This document shows positions 33,379-43,966 of a DNA stretch of 64,000 bases, one piece after another. The stretch covers positions 51,157,847 through 51,221,846 of the forward strand of contig OY755044.1 of assembly GCA_963576565.1 (NCBI GenBank), given 5' to 3'. This DNA is from Aspidapion aeneum. Its lineage: Eukaryota > Arthropoda > Insecta > Coleoptera > Brentidae. The position numbers were made by a program, and so were the translations under genes. The number at the start of each line of letters is the position of its first letter. Positions within the stretch are counted from its first letter, which is position 1. The notes below the pieces were generated by a model. The model saw only the letters and a program-made list of their open reading frames with translations. It had not been told where the DNA came from and did no database searches.

Positions 33379-33537
33379 CTTTTAGCTTGAGTTTCCTCCT
33401 CCAACAGCCTTTCTAGTTTGACTTTTATCTCTTCAAGTTCACTGAGTTTTTTAGTGTCTTGTTTAACAAGAGCTTCAAGTTCTTTTGCTTGCTCTTGAGC
33501 TACCTGTCTTGCAGTCCTTTCTTGTTGCAACTGAACT
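33379..33537 (-). CDS. Internal exon of a host coiled-coil protein (SWAP-70/DEF6-like)
   Basis: Exon of 159 bp on the minus strand, preceded by a gatgttttag acceptor and followed by a gtaaaa donor. One phase is open throughout: 52 whole codons, with one base donated at the start and two at the end, so intron phases match. It encodes a charged helix without helix breakers (VQLQQERTARQVAQEQ... ending LERLLEEETQAK), a classic coiled coil. The end (LERLLEEETQAK) resembles the coiled-coil part of the PH-domain proteins SWAP-70/DEF6, which act in Rac/actin signalling; that naming is from memory. A different coiled-coil protein is the main alternative. No neighbouring exon was found in the window, so the flanking kilobases are probably its introns. 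Confidence 0.6.
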
Positions 33538-34210
33538 CTAAAACATCAAAATAAACTCCACTAAAGTCTCAACTGTTTCGGATTTTATTTCGAGCATGTT
33601 TCAGTTTTAAAGAAAATCATTAGCTTTGAAAAGACACTCTTACACCCAGAAAGATACGGGGATTCAAAATTTCTGCTACTAGGGATGTGAATTTTGTAAC
33701 GCTCAAATTTCGCGTTACAATGTAGAGTTCAAAACATAACTATTAATATATTTTATTTTTATTTTCACACAAAAAAACAACTCACAACGACATCTTTTTG
33801 AAGGTCATTAAATTGCTTGGGAAATGAATCACAGAACTAAAATATAGGTATATGGTGATAACACAGCCTACCTGTTATTAGGTAGGCTGTGGTGATAATC
33901 CATAATCACTAGCCATCTGTATCGGTTGACGTCTACACTAGCGCCACCTAGCGGCAACCCTGTAAACTAATTATTAGGAAAATTTGACGTGGGGATATTT
34001 TAGGAAAACATACTTTTTAATATTTTTATTCAAGAATAATTTATTTATTTAAAAAGATAAAACCCGACCCTATTTATTTAATTACAATACTTACAATACA
34101 TAACTTAAAATATTTCACTTTAAAACTATGGGAAAATCAGCTGTTCTGTAGTTTGGAACTTGCCTATATTGACGTCACCTAAAATAGAAAACGTTATGTA
34201 ATCACTTTCC
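33538..34210. other. Intronic-looking sequence; one small hairpin
   Basis: No gene. An 11-bp perfect stem (cacagcctacc, 33862-33872, with 33881-33891) closes an 8-base loop. The remainder is AT-rich. Confidence 0.45.
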
Positions 34211-34499
34211 TATTAGAGAATTATTGAAATAAAGTCAGGCTTCAATAGTGCCAGGCACTATTCTGACACTTTCACACTGAAAACTGACAGTTAATAATTC
34301 AAAATTGACATACCAAAATTAAAATTTAAACTTTCATCGTTTATTTTCCATTATTATAAAGGAAGGCACTATTTATTCTGGTTCATATAGTAAACAAAGG
34401 TCGTATGTTGAAAAATCACAGCTGATAATTCAATGTGAAGGTGTCAAAATAGTGCCTGACACTATTATAGCCTGGCTTCATTTCAATAATTCTCTATTA
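34211..34499. mobile_element. Complete 279-bp MITE with about 50-bp inverted ends
   Basis: Element 34216-34494, flanked by tatta on both sides (34211-34215 and 34495-34499; a TA duplication is an alternative reading). The ends gagaattattgaaataaag and, inverted, gagaattattgaaatgaagc continue into ccaggcactattctgacac-type sequence with few mismatches. Related damaged copies are at 9150-9450 and 14771-15060. No coding capacity. Confidence 0.85.
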
Positions 34500-35186
34500 T
34501 GTGGACTAACCTTTACAACCGGCTTGGCATTTTCCTAGCACTTTCCTTGATTTTCTGTTTTGTTGATTTGTGTACATTCTTGGTTATGTATGCATTTCAC
34601 TCAATTTTCCAGAGCCAACTTAGGATATTCTAAAAAACGCAATTATGTAAAATATGCGGAACACTATGGTCTAAAACCTACCTTTAAGTTTAACTTAAAA
34701 TTGTATTTTTCCGGCACAACACTTGTTTTGTTTTTCTTTCGGAATGACATTTGACAATTGTCAGTGCTGCCAGTTGATTTTTCGCAACCAACAGGAAAAT
34801 CTAATAACCTTCTAACCGAACCGAACCTTCTGCGTTTGAATTTTAGCCATAATTATGGAAACGCAAAAACACCTGTTCCATGCATTTTGTAAATTCTCTC
34901 ATATTATTTCCATGGAAAATTACTCTTCTTAGATACTTGATAGTAATTGTCAAGTTTCTAAATTTAGTAGTTTGTTTAGTTTTAAGTTTGGTTTAGTAAT
35001 TGATGACGTCATACAGTGGCGGCGCGTGATAGAAAGCTTTGGGGTGCACACCAAGAAAAAAAAAATTTCGGCGCAGGCGAAAATCTTTTTTTAGTGCCAC
35101 GCTAACTTTTTGGGCCTTCGAGTGAGCCGTCATATCAGATAATTTAGAGCAAATAATTAAAAAATGAGATATTTAGTTAGATATTA
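34500..35186. other. No gene recognised
   Basis: A cagtggcggcgcgtga stretch at 35014-35030 may be a transposon end. A 64-codon frame at 34560-34754 has no recognisable features. Confidence 0.4.
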
Positions 35187-35337
35187 GTTACCTGTTAGCT
35201 CCCGCTAAATTTCGCGGTTGTTTGTAAATTTTAAAACCACACAATTGGATGACGGACAGAGTACATTTTGGACATGCGCACCGAGAATCAGTGAGATCCT
35301 TTTTCGACCGCCTCGAGAAAAGGGCGTGTTAATTTAA

Positions 35338-38217
35338 GGTGTTGGACCGAAACTTCAAAAGGATATTGTTTCTTTACTCCTTACGTTTCGTCTTAATCCT
35401 ATTGCCTACATTGCTGATATCAAACAGATGTTCCGTCAAGTCCTTATCAATCCTTATCACCGTCCTTATCAAAGGATATTGTGGCGGTTTTCTCCACAGG
35501 ACCCACTTTCAGTGTGGGAACTTTCTACTGTCACTTTTGGCATGATATGCTCACCTTTTCTAGCCATGCGTACCTTAAATGAGCTGGCAGAGAGAGAAAA
35601 GGAACGTTTTCCTATGGCTAGTACTGTTCTAAAAACGTCAATTTACATCGACGATATCTTGGGAACTAGCCCTTCGCTTTCTGAAGCTCTTTCCCTTCAA
35701 ACGGAACTCAATGATTTGTTGAAGTCGGAAGGATTTGAACTTAAAAAATGGGCAAGCAATTGTCCTGATTTATTGGCAACATTGCCAGAATCCGATCGTC
35801 AAATGCCTCTCCCTTTTGGCAAGGAGGAACCCCACTTTATCAAAGTTTTAGGACTTCAATGGCATCCAAAAAACGACATTTTTTTCTAATCAATGCCGAA
35901 TGAAGGACAAACCCCCAACCAAACGTTCTATTTTATCTATCATAGGAACAATCTTCGATCCCTTAGGTTTTCTTTGTCCCTTGTTGCTACAAGCAAAATT
36001 TATTTTGCAACAGTTGTGGATATCGAAAATAGGCTGGGACGAAGAACCAGATTCTTCTATCATCGACTCTTGGAACACACTTCGTTCTGAATTCCCGCTT
36101 CTTTCCAATTTTCAATTACCCCGACAAATCAAACTGTCAAAAATCAATACCTGTCAAATCATCGGCTTCTGTGACGCTTCAATTCGAGGCTACGCAGGCG
36201 TCGTATATTTTCGTGTAGAAGAGGAAAACAATATATCTGTTTCTCTCATAACTGCAAAATCTAGGGTCGCGCCTATAAAGTCACAAACTTTGGCTAGGCT
36301 AGAACTCCTAGGCGCATTTCTTTTAAGCGAATTAATTGACTTCGTTTTATCTAGCTATGAAGGAAAAATAACTTTTACAAATATCGTTACTTTCTGCGAT
36401 TCGCAAGTCGTATTGCATTGGCTTTCATCCCCTCCTAATCGTTGGCAAACCTTTGTTGGAAATCGAGTCAGTAGAATCCAAGAAATCATTCCCTCAAACT
36501 CATGGCGCTACATTCCTTCTGCTTTAAATGCAGCCGATATTGCGTCACGAGGGGCCACCCCTTCACAGCTCATTTCACATGGCATGTGGTGGAACGCACC
36601 GTCGTTTTTGTGGTCTCCCGAAAACGAATGGCCCGATTTTCATAAATCAAAAATGCCGATTGATTTCGGAGATATTAATCTGGAGGAAAAGCCAAAGGTC
36701 TGTTGCAATGCGATAATTGATGTTAACTTCTTAGATCAGCTTCTTATCAAATATTCATCTATATCAAAAATTCAACGTATCATTTGTTATGTCCTTCGAA
36801 TAGTTAACCTTTTTCAAAACCATTCCTATCAAAAACCCACTAAGCCACCGGACCAAAAAATTATTTTTGAAAATATTGTTTTTCCTACCACCGGTGAGAT
36901 GCAAAGTGCGTTACACCTTCTTATCAAACGCGTTCAAGGTTCTTGCTTTTCTGAACTTTTTTCCGCGTTATCTAAGGATAAACCAATACCGAAACCATTT
37001 CGAAAACATTCACCTTTTCTTGATGAAAATAATATCATTACAGTCGGTGGCAGATTACAAAAATCTGACCTTTTGTCTTATTCTGCAAAACACCCAGTCT
37101 TACTTTCGAGTAACCATCGTTTAACTACTCTTCTTATCGCGTCCACTCATCGACAATACCTTCATCCTGGGTTTAAAACATTACATAATCTACTTTTACA
37201 GCAATTTTGGATATTATCTGCCAGACGGGCAATTCAAAGAACCATATCCAAGTGTTTGCAATGTTTTAGAATCAACCCTAAACCCTATAGACCGCCCATA
37301 ATGAGTTCACTTCCCGCTCATCGAATCAATCAACTTAAACCTTTTTCGAGTGTAGCTATCGACTTTTGTGGACCTTTCTTTGTGATTCCTCATCGTTACC
37401 GTGGTTGTAAAGCTTTTAAATCGTATGTCTGTGTGTTTGTCTGTACGGCCACACATTGCGTGCATTTGGAATTAACCATGGAACTGTCCACCGAAGGGTT
37501 TGTAGGTGCATTGCATCGATTCATTTCCACCGTGGAAGCGTGACGCAATGCTGGTCAGATCAGGGCAGTAATTTTATAGGGTTTCGTAACCAATTACTTG
37601 ATTACGCAAGAAGTGCGTCCACCAGACTTTCTATTCGTTGGCATCTGGGACCTCCTCTCAGTCCACATTTCAATGGCCTGGCAGAAGCTGGCGTCAAAAG
37701 TTTTAAAACTCACTTTGTTCGAGTTGTAGGCGAACAGAAGTTGTCCATCATGGAAATGTCCACCCTTACATGTCGCATAGAAGCTGTACTTAATAGTCGC
37801 CCTTTATCTCCTGCCTCTTCAGACCCACACGATCTTCAACCTCTTACCCCTGGGCATTTTTTGACCCCTGAACCCCTTAATTTAGAAATTCCGGAGTCAG
37901 ATTTGTCCGAGGTTCCCCTAAATCGGCTCTCGAGATGGCAACTAATCCAACAACTACATAATGATTTTTGGAAAAGATATTCTGTCGAGTATTTGCATAC
38001 GCTACAACAGCGACACAAGTGGGCTGATTCGTCCCCAAATATCAAATTAAATGATTTGGTTATCATAACGAGTGATCACATTCAGTCACCTTTGAAATGG
38101 CCAGTCGGTCGGGTCATCGAACTGCATGCAGACGGTCAGGTGCGTGTTGCGACGGCACAAACGGCTACCGGTGTTTACAAGCGGCCAGTTGTAAAACTGT
38201 GCCTCTTGCCGAATTAA
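35338..38217 (+). pseudogene. pol: BEL/Pao RT palm to integrase, family A plus copy
   Basis: The RT palm has YIDDILG (35428-35889), then a frameshift from an extra T in a T-run at about 35885. RNase H, HHCC zinc region and integrase N-half run from 35900 to 37543; a one-base loss near 37530 shifts the frame between the first (AIDFCGPF) and second (SDQGSNF) catalytic Asp; the rest of the core, LTPGHFL and the DUF5641-like tail run to the stop at 38217. It lacks the hairpin insertion of the other copy and so shows that site empty (around 36227). Aside from two frameshifts the frame is preserved. Confidence 0.92.
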
Positions 38218-38446
38218 AAGTAATTTTAATTTTTTCTACCTATTGAAGTCAATTATTACAATAGGTAATTCTTTATTATTATTTTTTTAATTTTGTTTGT
38301 TTGTTTTGACTTTTTCGGGTTTTCGTTATCTCTAAATAAACTTACGCTACTTATCTGTTTTTCATTCATTTATATTTATCGATCGATCATTTCTCTTATA
38401 TCTGTCCGGCTGATATTCTAAAATTGTGTGTTTTGGTGGGCAGTTA

Positions 38447-38905
38447 TGTTAGCTCCCGCTAAATTTCGCGGTTGTTTGTAAATTTTAAAACCACACAATT
38501 GGATGACGGACAGAATACATTTTGAACATGCGCACCGAGAATCAGTGAGATCCTTTTTCGACCGCCTCGAGAAAATGGCGTGTTAATTTCTTTCTCCAAC
38601 TATTTCAAATTTCTACACTTAAAAGTGCTCGATTTTGGTGTACTGAAGCATAGAAGAAACTTCAGCCCTTCAGCTACGTGGTGCCATCATTAGATCAAGA
38701 CAGGGGCCCCTTGGAACGTGGAGAAATTGGCTGCAAACTGGTGAGTGCTTTGTTTCTGATTTCCGTTGTGTGGTACCAACAATTAACCTATGGACCTTAA
38801 TTATTTCGTGATTTCATATCAATATATTTATGTTTGTTCGCGCTTTCCTTAATTAAAATATCTACAGTCCATTGCAGTTATCGTTTTTCTAACTGCGGGC
38901 AAACA
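38447..38905 (+). repeat. 3' LTR, family A plus copy (459 bp)
   Basis: It starts tgttagctcccgc and ends gcgggcaaaca. It matches 7359-7829 and, inverted, 6691-7164. Confidence 0.94.
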
Positions 38906-39065
38906 GTTACCTACCTATTATTACTGTTTTTATAAATAAATAATAAATTATCACACCTAGTTTATTTTCTCTTCTAATGGCAAAGATGAAAATTTAATTG
39001 TCTTTAAATATTGCACGCTAATGCTATCACAATTAGAAACTTTTGCCAAATCGTCGAAACAATAA

Positions 39066-40860
39066 TGTAACGTGTCATTTTTACATTTAAGGCAAACGTT
39101 ACCTATTTGTTTTATTTCTGTAAATAACCAAAACTATCCGATTCGTTTTTCTGTACACACATTAAGGGTAATTTATATAGCTAGGTTTTGAGGTTATATA
39201 TTGTCCAGAAAGTTACCTTATAGAGGAGGTATTCCATCATAATTTTGTAACCACTGCGCACGTCGCATTATTTGGGCATCGTAATTGGAATTTGAGATCA
39301 CAGGTTTCGGGAGAAATCACATAAAAACTTTTCATTGTTTTGTTTATCTGGAATTCCGTGGTTATGCGACGTTTACGAAATCAATAATCAGCTGTTTTAG
39401 CGACCGCGTACGTTCAATAAATAGACGAAATGAGAAAAGTATTCTAATCCAATCTACCCGGTATAATTCTAATATCACAAACTACTCACGATGTTTTAAG
39501 GACAGTTTGAAACATTTAGATATACATTTAATTTATTTTGGATGTTCGATTATTTGTATTTTCTAGGATATTAGGATAGTGATTTCTCTTCCGAACCTCT
39601 TTTTCTTCACGGATTAGCTAGTTTTTGTGGCACGGAAACATATTTGGGTCCACGGTTTGACCAGGAACAACCGAGGCTCCGCCCACTTTGATATCTTTAT
39701 TACCTTGATAAGGAGAAGATAAAATAAATACAAGTTATGCAATTTTGTAAATTGGACATAAACGAGGGATAAAAACCAAGACTAAGAGAATAAACAAAAT
39801 CGTATTTTTATATTATATAAATTAATATATAATCATAGTTGAATAAAGTTGATATCTAGCTCAGTTAGTCGGATTGAAGGGTTATGTAGGGCTAGCTAGT
39901 GGTGAACAAACTTAACATTTGAGCACCCTTGTGCCGAGTTTAAGCAGTAGTTCAATGTGTATTTTTAGGTTCAAGTTTAGAAACAACTTTATTGATGTAG
40001 AAATGTTTTACAAAATGGCGTCAAACCATATGAATCGTAGAGAAAACATATATAAAGAGCGAAGGAAACTTTTGACTAAAACTATAACTAAAATACAACT
40101 AAATTCTATACTTAGTATGGCTTTACTCATATGGGAGTTGGTTGAGTGTTCGAATATTCCTGAGTTTGATGCATGCTCTGATCTCCAGTAATTGATTTTA
40201 CAGTTGATGGTTTCAATGCTGAGCTTCTTATAGTCTGGCTGGTTATTTTCCTCCTACTTGCTATGTTGGCAGGGGTCCGGTTGACAAGTGTTTCGGTCTG
40301 TATACGGGTATCTCGAAAATCCTCGTTTATAAAAATGATCCGTAGAAATAGATCTAACAACACCCCAATGTGTAAAGGACGAATTTCCAATGTTCCCTTG
40401 ACTGATGCTGCCCCCTACAGACCGGTACGAAAGTATTGGTGTATTTCATCATTGGTTAGTTTGAAAACCGCGGTAGTATTTTCGGGCTTGCAAACCGAGG
40501 CTAGGGATTTTTTGGTGGAAGCGCTTTTTTTATAAATGGGTTTGCATCCTTATTTGAATTTAACCGGAAAAATTTGGTTGGTACTGTGTACTGTCCCCAC
40601 CAAATTAAAGAACAGTATCCGGCATCTTCACCTTTTTTTTGTGTTCCCTGACAAAGTGTCATTTTCTTTCTTTCTAAAAAGAATCGGCGTTGGATCGCCA
40701 TTGTTTTTTTGGTTACTGGCACTGCAGTGGATGCAGGTTGTGTCCCAGAGACTGTGAAAGTGAGTCCGTCGTGTTGGGCGAATTCCAAGTGACGGCTCAA
40801 ATCCTCTGAGTGAGGGATTCAAGATCTGCGCCATTTCTACGGAAAGAAGCGTGGTAAGTT
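39066..40860 (+). repeat. 5' LTR, minimum extent (the true LTR may reach about 42.9 kb)
   Basis: 39066-39470 equals 47004-47409, and 40508-40860 equals 47432-47793, so both parts belong to the LTR. 39471-40507 is absent from the 3' copy. Repeat X starts inside it at 40255. The LTR right boundary is not seen because the 3' LTR is truncated; an aataaa-type signal lies at about 42899. Confidence 0.75.
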
Positions 40861-41418
40861 CGATTTTTTTTTTAATTTTTTTGGAATTCTTCAAGACAAT
40901 ATTTGCCTTCCAAATTGTAACTGTGCTTGTGTGAAATGTAATTTTTCGACAAAAGACGTGGATAATTTTTGGAGTTTTTTTATTTTTTTTTAAACCACGT
41001 TTTGGATAAAAACTATATATTGTTTTTCTCCTTGTTTTCAGCACTGTCCACTTCACCAACGGGACGGTTGTGCTAGTTACTGGTGGGAAGCCGGTGGTAG
41101 CACTGATACAACCCTGGGAAAGGTATGTTAGGGTTATTTTAGTTCATCTGTTGAAATCTGCTTTATTTTATTGAGTCGACATGGGGTTCTTGATTTAACT
41201 TACTCGGTGTAGGGGAACCTCGTACAAAACCGACGAAGGAAACTGAAATATTTCATTTTCCACAGGGTTTTATGCTCGGGCAAGGATCCAACACCTTTTC
41301 CACGACCATGTGCTGCCCTACTACCATGTGCTAAGGGATCTTCAGGGGAGGCGCGAGCAGGACAGGGACCCGGAGTAGCAGGAGAATGTCTGGGACAACG
41401 GAACTTCAGGTTAAATAA
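40255..41418 (+). repeat. Repeat X with exon-like structure inside the Gypsy LTR
   Basis: Homologous to 11700-12862 (inverted). Exon-like parts: a frame ending at GTG/gtaagt (donor at 40854); exon 41042-41122 (81 bp) between a tttttctcc...ttttcag acceptor and an aag/gtatgt donor; and a third part from 41266 after a ttttccacag acceptor, with an in-frame stop at 41332-41334. Phase is kept across all junctions. Between copies, indels in these parts are multiples of three (one codon in the first, two and three codons in the second), while introns drift freely. The encoded C-terminus is short and Cys/Gly/Thr-rich. The product is unknown. Confidence 0.55.
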
Positions 41419-43120
41419 TAAATTTAAGATCATTGGTTTTTTAAAAAAGATTTCAATCTAGGAATAAATTTAAAAACCATAGGTATAGGTCAAAATAGGT
41501 TTTCTTGATGTGACTATACATTGATGAGGACATATATATTTTTTAAGCTGATAGTTGTAGGGGGTATAAAAGAACTACCTACCTTTTATATTGCAATAAT
41601 TAGGGTTTTTTTCTCCCGCGAGCTGGGTGGAAATGGAAGAAATGTTTGGTTCGGAGTGTAGAAATCGATGTACGAGGACCTCCTACTAATCTTTTTAGGA
41701 TTTCGCAACTTCGGTTTTCGCTAAATTAAAATACATCAAAATTGGGCCTACATGCTAAATCTCACATTTTCCAGGACCTTGCAGATTCGCGGAGAAAGAC
41801 AAGTTTTGTGATCTGTTTAGTTATGATAGGAATTAAAATAGTAACATGCACATGAGGGAACTAGATATATTTAGGTTAAAAATTAGTAAGAACACTGATC
41901 TGAATAATTTTCCATAATAGTGTCCTATTTTCACAGGGTGCTTCAAAATATCTTCACCCTTTCTTTGAAATAAGATATTGTTTCGTCTGTGGGCGTTTAA
42001 CCGTTTAAAAAAATATATAGGGTCCAGATGGGATTGGAATGGAAATCACAAGTTTTTGAGTTTATTGACATTATACTTAGGAAATAGGGGAAATGACTAA
42101 TAAAAAGTTTTTTTTTTGGTTTTAGGCCGAGTTTTGTTGAGCATAACAAAAGTTTATTTGGGGCCAGGAGTTTATTATGCTCTTTTAAAATTAATGTAAT
42201 AGTTTTTTTCCGTATAGTAAATTAATTTTTTCTGGCTCATTCACTTTCACATTCACACAGTTTTGGGAGAGGAAAGGGAATCTACAACTGTTTTTAAAGG
42301 AAAAGAACAAAAACTGTTGCCATAACTCGAATAAGATTTTTCTAGTGTTAATTTCATTTAATTTTTTTTATTACAGTTCGCTAATAGGAGCTGCAGCCCT
42401 ACTTAATCGTTTTCTAATTTTTTTGAATTTTTTTTTGGAATTTTTTTTAAATATTTTTTTTTTGTAAAAAGGGGAAACTTGATTTTCTTGAGGAGTTTAT
42501 TAGTGGAGCCGTTCTGCAATAGCAGGAGTATACCCTAGCGTTAACTGTGTACAACAGCTTTGGGATTTTTATATAGGTAGTTTGTTGTACGTTCCATTTA
42601 GGGATAAATTTGCCTATTCGGTTGCTGAGGTAAACAAACACAACTTTACTTTAACTTTAATCCAGTTCAGCTAGGATAAGCGCAATAATTTTTTTTTTGG
42701 TTTTGCTCACGCAGGTGTGGAACATAAGACCTAAACACTGCCAAAGCTCTTGTCTCTCTTTTATTTTTTTTTAACTTTTGTTATGGCTACTTGTTAATTC
42801 TAATTTAGGATTTAAGTAGTTATTTCTCTCTGCAAGGTTGGACGTCATGGTTGGTTGTGCAAATAATTATTATAAACTACGATTACATTTTTAAATGCAA
42901 ATAAATTTTATTTTCTTACTGCTCCGGTGTTCTTCGATTTTGTTCGCGTCCGCCCGTATTTAGGTTTTATATTTTCTACATTTGTGAGAAAATTTATAGT
43001 GATTTTCACTAGTGAATTTAAAGTGAACTTTGTGTTTGTTATTGCGTGGTTTAGTTTTATAATTGGGACGTATAATTACCAGTTTTAATTAAAGTTTAAA
43101 GTTTGAATATAAAAGGCACC
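41419..43120. other. Remainder of LTR/leader, no gene
   Basis: AT-rich with many T runs. No primer-binding site is convincingly identified. A tctctctgcaaggttgg segment at 42829 resembles one at 11355. Confidence 0.4.
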
Positions 43121-43966
43121 ATGGCTATTTCTTTGAGTCGGTTGTCTGACATAAGGTACTTAGTCAAGGACGAGTTAATCTACGAGTTAACATGGAGAGG
43201 CATAGCCATTGGATCGGTGGAAGAAATGAAGCAACAGCTCATGCTGATTAAGCAAAGAGAAAAGACTGATGCAAGTATGAGATACCCTCCGTATCCCTTT
43301 AAATTTGGCCAAGATGCTTTTAGCTGCATGAAGAAGCTTGATAGTCTGGTACCGCTGGTAGAGAATATCGTCTTCAGAAATATCGCGGACATCTATAAAA
43401 ATGAGTTAATTGCTACTGAGGTCAATAGCCTATCACATTTAAAAGATCTGTGTCGTAGAATAGACCAGAGATATGGTTTAGAGGAAGAGAATTTTACACC
43501 TAGGAGAAATCAATCAATCGAACCTGACTTAGCCTACGTTGACGTAGAGAGTGACAGTGACGATTTTCCAACAGAAGTCAATGCAATTCAAACATCAAGT
43601 ACCGGGACTAGCCAACAGAATTTAAATCATCCTGTTAATAGATTCGGCAGAGATAGGCGACAGCCAACAAGCAGTTCCTCTGCTAGAGCTGATAGACAGA
43701 GATGTACAACCACCACAGGGTGTTAGGTCTGGTAGGGCGAATAGGGACGTTGTTTGTTATAGATGCAACCAAGCAGGGCACATGGCGGTCTGGTGGGCAT
43801 TACCTAGAGGTAAGTAGTGTTATTCGTGTGGTCAAGCAGGGGTAACAGTCAGAGAATGCCGTAACTGTAATAGTCAGGGAAATGGACCCAGGCGCTCGTA
43901 GGCGGTCGACCTTCGAGTCAGCCTGAACAAGCATCGACCGATAGGCTAACGAACGTCTTAGATTAT
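43121..43966 (+). pseudogene. gag: Ty3/Gypsy gag
   Basis: The start at 43121 (cacc-ATGG context, MAISLSRLSD) is preferred over an upstream non-ATG frame start. The N-terminal 200 codons are helical Gag with an acidic segment (DVESDSDDF). A frameshift near 43720 precedes the nucleocapsid, where CYRCNQAGHMAVW has lost the final Cys of CX2CX4HX4C and a second finger begins CYSCGQAG with damaged spacing. Inactive. Confidence 0.82.

Larger units (their letters stand above)
35187..38911 (+). mobile_element. Family-A BEL/Pao copy with large internal deletion, plus strand
   Basis: Target duplication gttacc at 35187-35192 and 38906-38911. A 145-bp 5' LTR stub (35193-35337) joins directly to the middle of RT (from 35338), so the rest of the LTR, leader, gag, protease and RT N-terminus are gone. 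The 3' untranslated region (38218-38446) and 3' LTR (38447-38905) are complete. Because the target duplications survive, the loss was internal: either a later deletion or integration of an already shortened cDNA. Confidence 0.92.

Noticed and set aside
33862..33891. Rho-independent terminator
   Set aside because: An 11-bp stem with no T-tract function in an insect genome; probably a chance or transposon-footprint palindrome.
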